Origin: Gammaproteobacteria bacterium
GTDB lineage: Bacteria > Pseudomonadota > Gammaproteobacteria > Burkholderiales > Thiobacillaceae
NCBI GenBank assembly: GCA_018820745.1
Contig: JAHJNP010000219.1
Location: 1-14,722 of the forward strand
Direction of reading: 5' to 3'
Length of the DNA stretch: 14,722 nt
The translations under genes were made by a program, and so were the position numbers. The notes under the pieces were generated by a model, which was given only the letters and a program-made list of their open reading frames with translations, had not been told where the DNA came from and made no database searches. Numbering within the stretch: position 1 is the stretch's first letter; every line of letters starts with the position of its first letter. Of this stretch, positions 12,792 to 14,722 are shown piece by piece.

Positions 12792-13712
12792 TTACTGCGC
12801 GCCCGCCCCACTCGACTTCACCACGCTCATCGCCCCCGCGATCAGCGTGCTGATGTCCGCCATGTTGGACGGCACGATCAGGGTGTTGCCGGCCTTGGCG
12901 ATGCCGGCGAAGGCTTCGACGTATTTTTCGGCGACCTTGAGGTTCACCGCTTGCGTGCCGCCGGGCAGTTCGACGGCACGCGCGACGCGGGCGATGGCTT
13001 CAGCGTTGGCGGCGGCAATGGCTTTGATCGCTTCGGCCTCGCCCTGGGCGACGTTGATCGCCGCCTGCATCTCGCCTTCGGATTCCTGGATCGCCGCATT
13101 GCGCGCGCCGGTGGCGATGTTGATCTGTTCCTGCATGCGGCCTTCGCTGGATGCGATGAGCGCGCGCTTTTCGCGCTCGGCGGTGATCTGCCGCTGCATG
13201 GCGTGAAGGATTTCCTTCGGCGGGGTCAGGTCCTTGATCTCGTAGCGCAGCACCTTGACGCCCCAGTTGGTCGAAGCCTCATTCAGCGCCAGCACCACGC
13301 CGCGGTTGATGTCGTCGCGCTCTTCGAAGGTGCGGTCCATTTCCATGCGGCCGATCATCGAGCGCAGGGTGGTCTGCGCCAGCTGCGAGATGGCATCGAT
13401 GTAGTCGCTCGCGCCGTACGACGCCATCTTGGGGTCGGTGACCTGGAAGTAGAGGATGCCGTCGACCGCCAGCTGGGTGTTGTCGCGGGTGATGCAGATC
13501 TGGCTCGGCACGTCGAGCGGGATTTCCTTCAGCGAATGCTTGTAGGCGACGGTGTCGATGAAGGGGATGACCAGGTTGAGGCCGGGGTCGAGCACGGCGT
13601 GGAACTTGCCGAGGCGTTCGACCACCCAGGCGTTTTGCTGCGGGACGACGCGCACGCCCTTGGCGACGACGATAGCGATAACAATCAGAATGACGAGTGC
13701 GACAATGTCCAT
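12792..13712 (-). CDS. SPFH/Band 7 (stomatin-like) membrane protein
   Basis: This 306-residue stomatin/prohibitin-family protein forms membrane-bound oligomers thought to organise lipid microdomains and protect membrane proteins; the closest E. coli counterpart is QmcA. An N-terminal membrane helix (about 3-18, IVALVILIVIAIVVAKG) is followed by the SPFH domain (VVPQQNAWVVERLGKF, LNLVIPF, ITRDNTQLAVDGILYFQV, LRSMIGRMEMD, LNEASTNWGVKVLRYEI). A long Ala/Glu-rich coiled coil (about 180-250) and a hydrophobic Gly-rich tail come after it. ATG at 13712 has GGGAG about 8 nt upstream; a much longer in-frame reading upstream runs through nfeD and is not real. It lies 74 nt after nfeD, the standard pairing for this family, and is last in the operon. 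Confidence 0.95.
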   Translation of the reverse strand: MDIVALVILIVIAIVVAKGVRVVPQQNAWVVERLGKFHAVLDPGLNLVIPFIDTVAYKHSLKEIPLDVPSQICITRDNTQLAVDGILYFQVTDPKMASYGASDYIDAISQLAQTTLRSMIGRMEMDRTFEERDDINRGVVLALNEASTNWGVKVLRYEIKDLTPPKEILHAMQRQITAEREKRALIASSEGRMQEQINIATGARNAAIQESEGEMQAAINVAQGEAEAIKAIAAANAEAIARVARAVELPGGTQAVNLKVAEKYVEAFAGIAKAGNTLIVPSNMADISTLIAGAMSVVKSSGAGAQ

Positions 13713-13752
13713 TGTTTTTTCTCCCTTTGATTTAAGTATTGCGCTGTCCGGG

Positions 13753-13811
13753 TTGTCCAGAATCAGCGTGTTGCGCCGTCCCGGTTTCAATTGCCCAGGA
13801 TCAGCGTATTC
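13753..13811 (-). repeat. Imperfect 21-bp direct repeat from the nfeD 3' end
   Basis: 13791-13811, which encodes the last residues of NfeD (NTLILGN), is repeated with 17 of 21 matches at 13753-13773 in the nfeD-stomatin gap. The second copy would read RRNTLILDNPD if translated, but it lies beyond the nfeD stop codon. It looks like a small tandem duplication in which the outer copy has become non-coding. Confidence 0.6.
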
Positions 13812-14194
13812 CCCTTGACGGCACGAATGACCAGCGGATGCGTGCTGTCGACGCCGGCCGACTCGGCCTCGGCATCCCACAGCGCACCGCGGTATTTGAC
13901 CTGGCCGCGACCGCCCTGCCAGGATTCGACCGATACGCTCTGGCCGATGTCCATGTTCTGCAGCGAGGATTCGGGATGCGATGTGCTCCGCTTCCAGTGA
14001 CGCAGTGCCAGGGTGCCCAGCGTGGCGATGACGCCTGCCGTCAGCAACTGCATGAACAAACCGGCGCCGAGCCAGGCGGCCACGCCTGCTGCCGCGGCCG
14101 CCAGGCCATACACCAGCAGATAGAACGTGCCGCTGGTGAGCTCCACGCCCACCAGCACCGCCGCCAGAACCCACCACACGACATACGCCTGCAT
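13787..14194 (-). CDS. NfeD family membrane protein (short, NfeD1b-like)
   Basis: The 135-residue protein has two to three hydrophobic helices (about 3-22, 26-44 and 47-63, with the typical TSGTFYLLVYGLAAAAAGV segment). A C-terminal soluble beta domain of OB-fold type follows (about 75-135: IGQSVSVESWQGGRGQVKYRGALWDAEAES, then LVIRAVKGNTLILGN). Short NfeD proteins bind and are encoded with SPFH/stomatin proteins, where they help assemble or stabilise the membrane complex. ATG at 14194 follows GGGGAG at 5 nt. It begins one base after the stop of the TPM gene, so the two are translationally coupled, and it lies 74 nt before the stomatin gene. Unlike the long NfeD class, it has no serine-protease domain. 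Confidence 0.92.
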   Translation of the reverse strand: MQAYVVWWVLAAVLVGVELTSGTFYLLVYGLAAAAAGVAAWLGAGLFMQLLTAGVIATLGTLALRHWKRSTSHPESSLQNMDIGQSVSVESWQGGRGQVKYRGALWDAEAESAGVDSTHPLVIRAVKGNTLILGN

Positions 14195-14195
14195 C

Positions 14196-14702
14196 TCATC
14201 TCCCCAGAATGACCGGCCGATTCGCCAGCTCGTCCGGATTATGCCCGGACGGCGGGAAATGCGCCGCCAGCAGCACACTAATTTGCTGGATGCCGTCCAG
14301 CGCGCCGCGCTCGAAGTCGCCCTGCCTGAACGCCGCTTCCATCGTCTGCGCCACCGCCTCCCAGGCGGCCGGGTCCACCTGCGCGGCGATACCGCGGTCG
14401 GCGACGATTTCGATGTCGTGGTCGGCCAGCAGCAGATAGATCAGCACACCGCTGTTGTGTTCGGTGTCCCACACGCGCAGGTTGGAGAACATCTCGATCG
14501 CGCGTTCGCGGCCGCTGATGCCGCGCCAGGCCAGGATGCCGGGCAGGCTGTTCTCGATGGCGAAGCGGACTTCGCCACCGTGGGCGGTTTCGCCGGCACC
14601 GATCGCGGCCTCGATGGCGTCGAGCGTGGCCTGCGGAAACGCGCGCCGCCACGCCCACGGCGGCATGAACATGTGTTTGAGCCAACGCTTGAAATTCACC
14701 AT
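14196..14702 (-). CDS. TPM domain-containing protein
   Basis: This 168-residue protein carries a TPM (YgcG/TLP18.3-type) domain: LDAIEAAIGAGETAHGGEVRF, then ISGRERAIEMFSNLRVWDTE, HNSGVLIYLLLADHDIEIVADRGI, and WEAVAQTMEAAFRQGDFERG. Unlike YgcG it has no N-terminal signal peptide, only a basic aromatic start (MVNFKRWLKHMFMPPWAWRR), so it is probably cytoplasmic or peripheral to the membrane. In many proteobacteria a LemA gene and a TPM-YgcG gene precede such a short TPM gene; those would lie to the right of this window. GGAGG lies about 12 nt before the ATG at 14702, slightly far. Its stop codon is one base from the nfeD start. Its molecular function is not firmly known. Confidence 0.88.
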   Translation of the reverse strand: MVNFKRWLKHMFMPPWAWRRAFPQATLDAIEAAIGAGETAHGGEVRFAIENSLPGILAWRGISGRERAIEMFSNLRVWDTEHNSGVLIYLLLADHDIEIVADRGIAAQVDPAAWEAVAQTMEAAFRQGDFERGALDGIQQISVLLAAHFPPSGHNPDELANRPVILGR

Positions 14703-14722
14703 GAGCCCGATGCGCCTCCGCC

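Noticed and set aside
12951..13730. 259-codon plus-strand frame opposite the stomatin gene
   Set aside because: It is the reverse complement of a strongly conserved SPFH gene, and its Asp/Gly/Val-rich composition indicates a mirror frame.

Overview
The window looks like a betaproteobacterial chromosome segment. The evidence is the fairly high GC, two PEP-CTERM surface proteins with a C-terminal MARRRA tag, a TPM-NfeD-stomatin operon and a NarX/DegS-type histidine kinase. No rRNA gene, intact tRNA or species marker is present, so I do not go below class.

Region 1 (1-8181) appears to be one functional locus. On the minus strand, in transcription order, it holds a tandem-receiver response regulator, two PEP-CTERM proteins, an intrinsic terminator, a Tat-exported multicopper oxidase, a SCO1/SenC copper chaperone, and the N-terminus of a large animal-type heme peroxidase that runs off the left edge. 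The partner histidine kinase is divergent at 6823-8181. A 93-94 bp module is repeated upstream of the peroxidase (848-940), the oxidase-SCO pair (3720-3812) and the PEP-CTERM pair (5643-5736). This suggests one regulon controlled by the adjacent signalling pair. A relic of the regulator's 3' end beside the oxidase promoter suggests the module spread by segmental duplication. Heme peroxidase plus multicopper oxidase recalls extracellular oxidation systems, including Mn(II) oxidation, but the substrate is an inference.

Region 2 (8182-12791) is accessory. Two diverged copies of a tRNA-Asn(GTT) 3' half plus its terminator (8529-8613 and 9601-9684) look like attachment-site remnants. They bracket a protein with a C-terminal HPD motif and a VF530/DUF2132 protein. 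Next, a 30-bp direct repeat (9741-9770 and 11461-11490), carrying arrays of TGACCCCGTGC, brackets a two-gene minus-strand unit: a small multi-pass membrane protein and an AbiJ-like (abortive-infection) protein. This is the best candidate for an undescribed defence module. A zinc-ribbon membrane protein and a gene-poor stretch with hairpins and a possible gene relic follow.

Region 3 (12792-14702) is a conserved housekeeping-type operon on the minus strand, TPM-domain protein, NfeD, stomatin/SPFH, with a small duplication of the nfeD 3' end between the last two genes.
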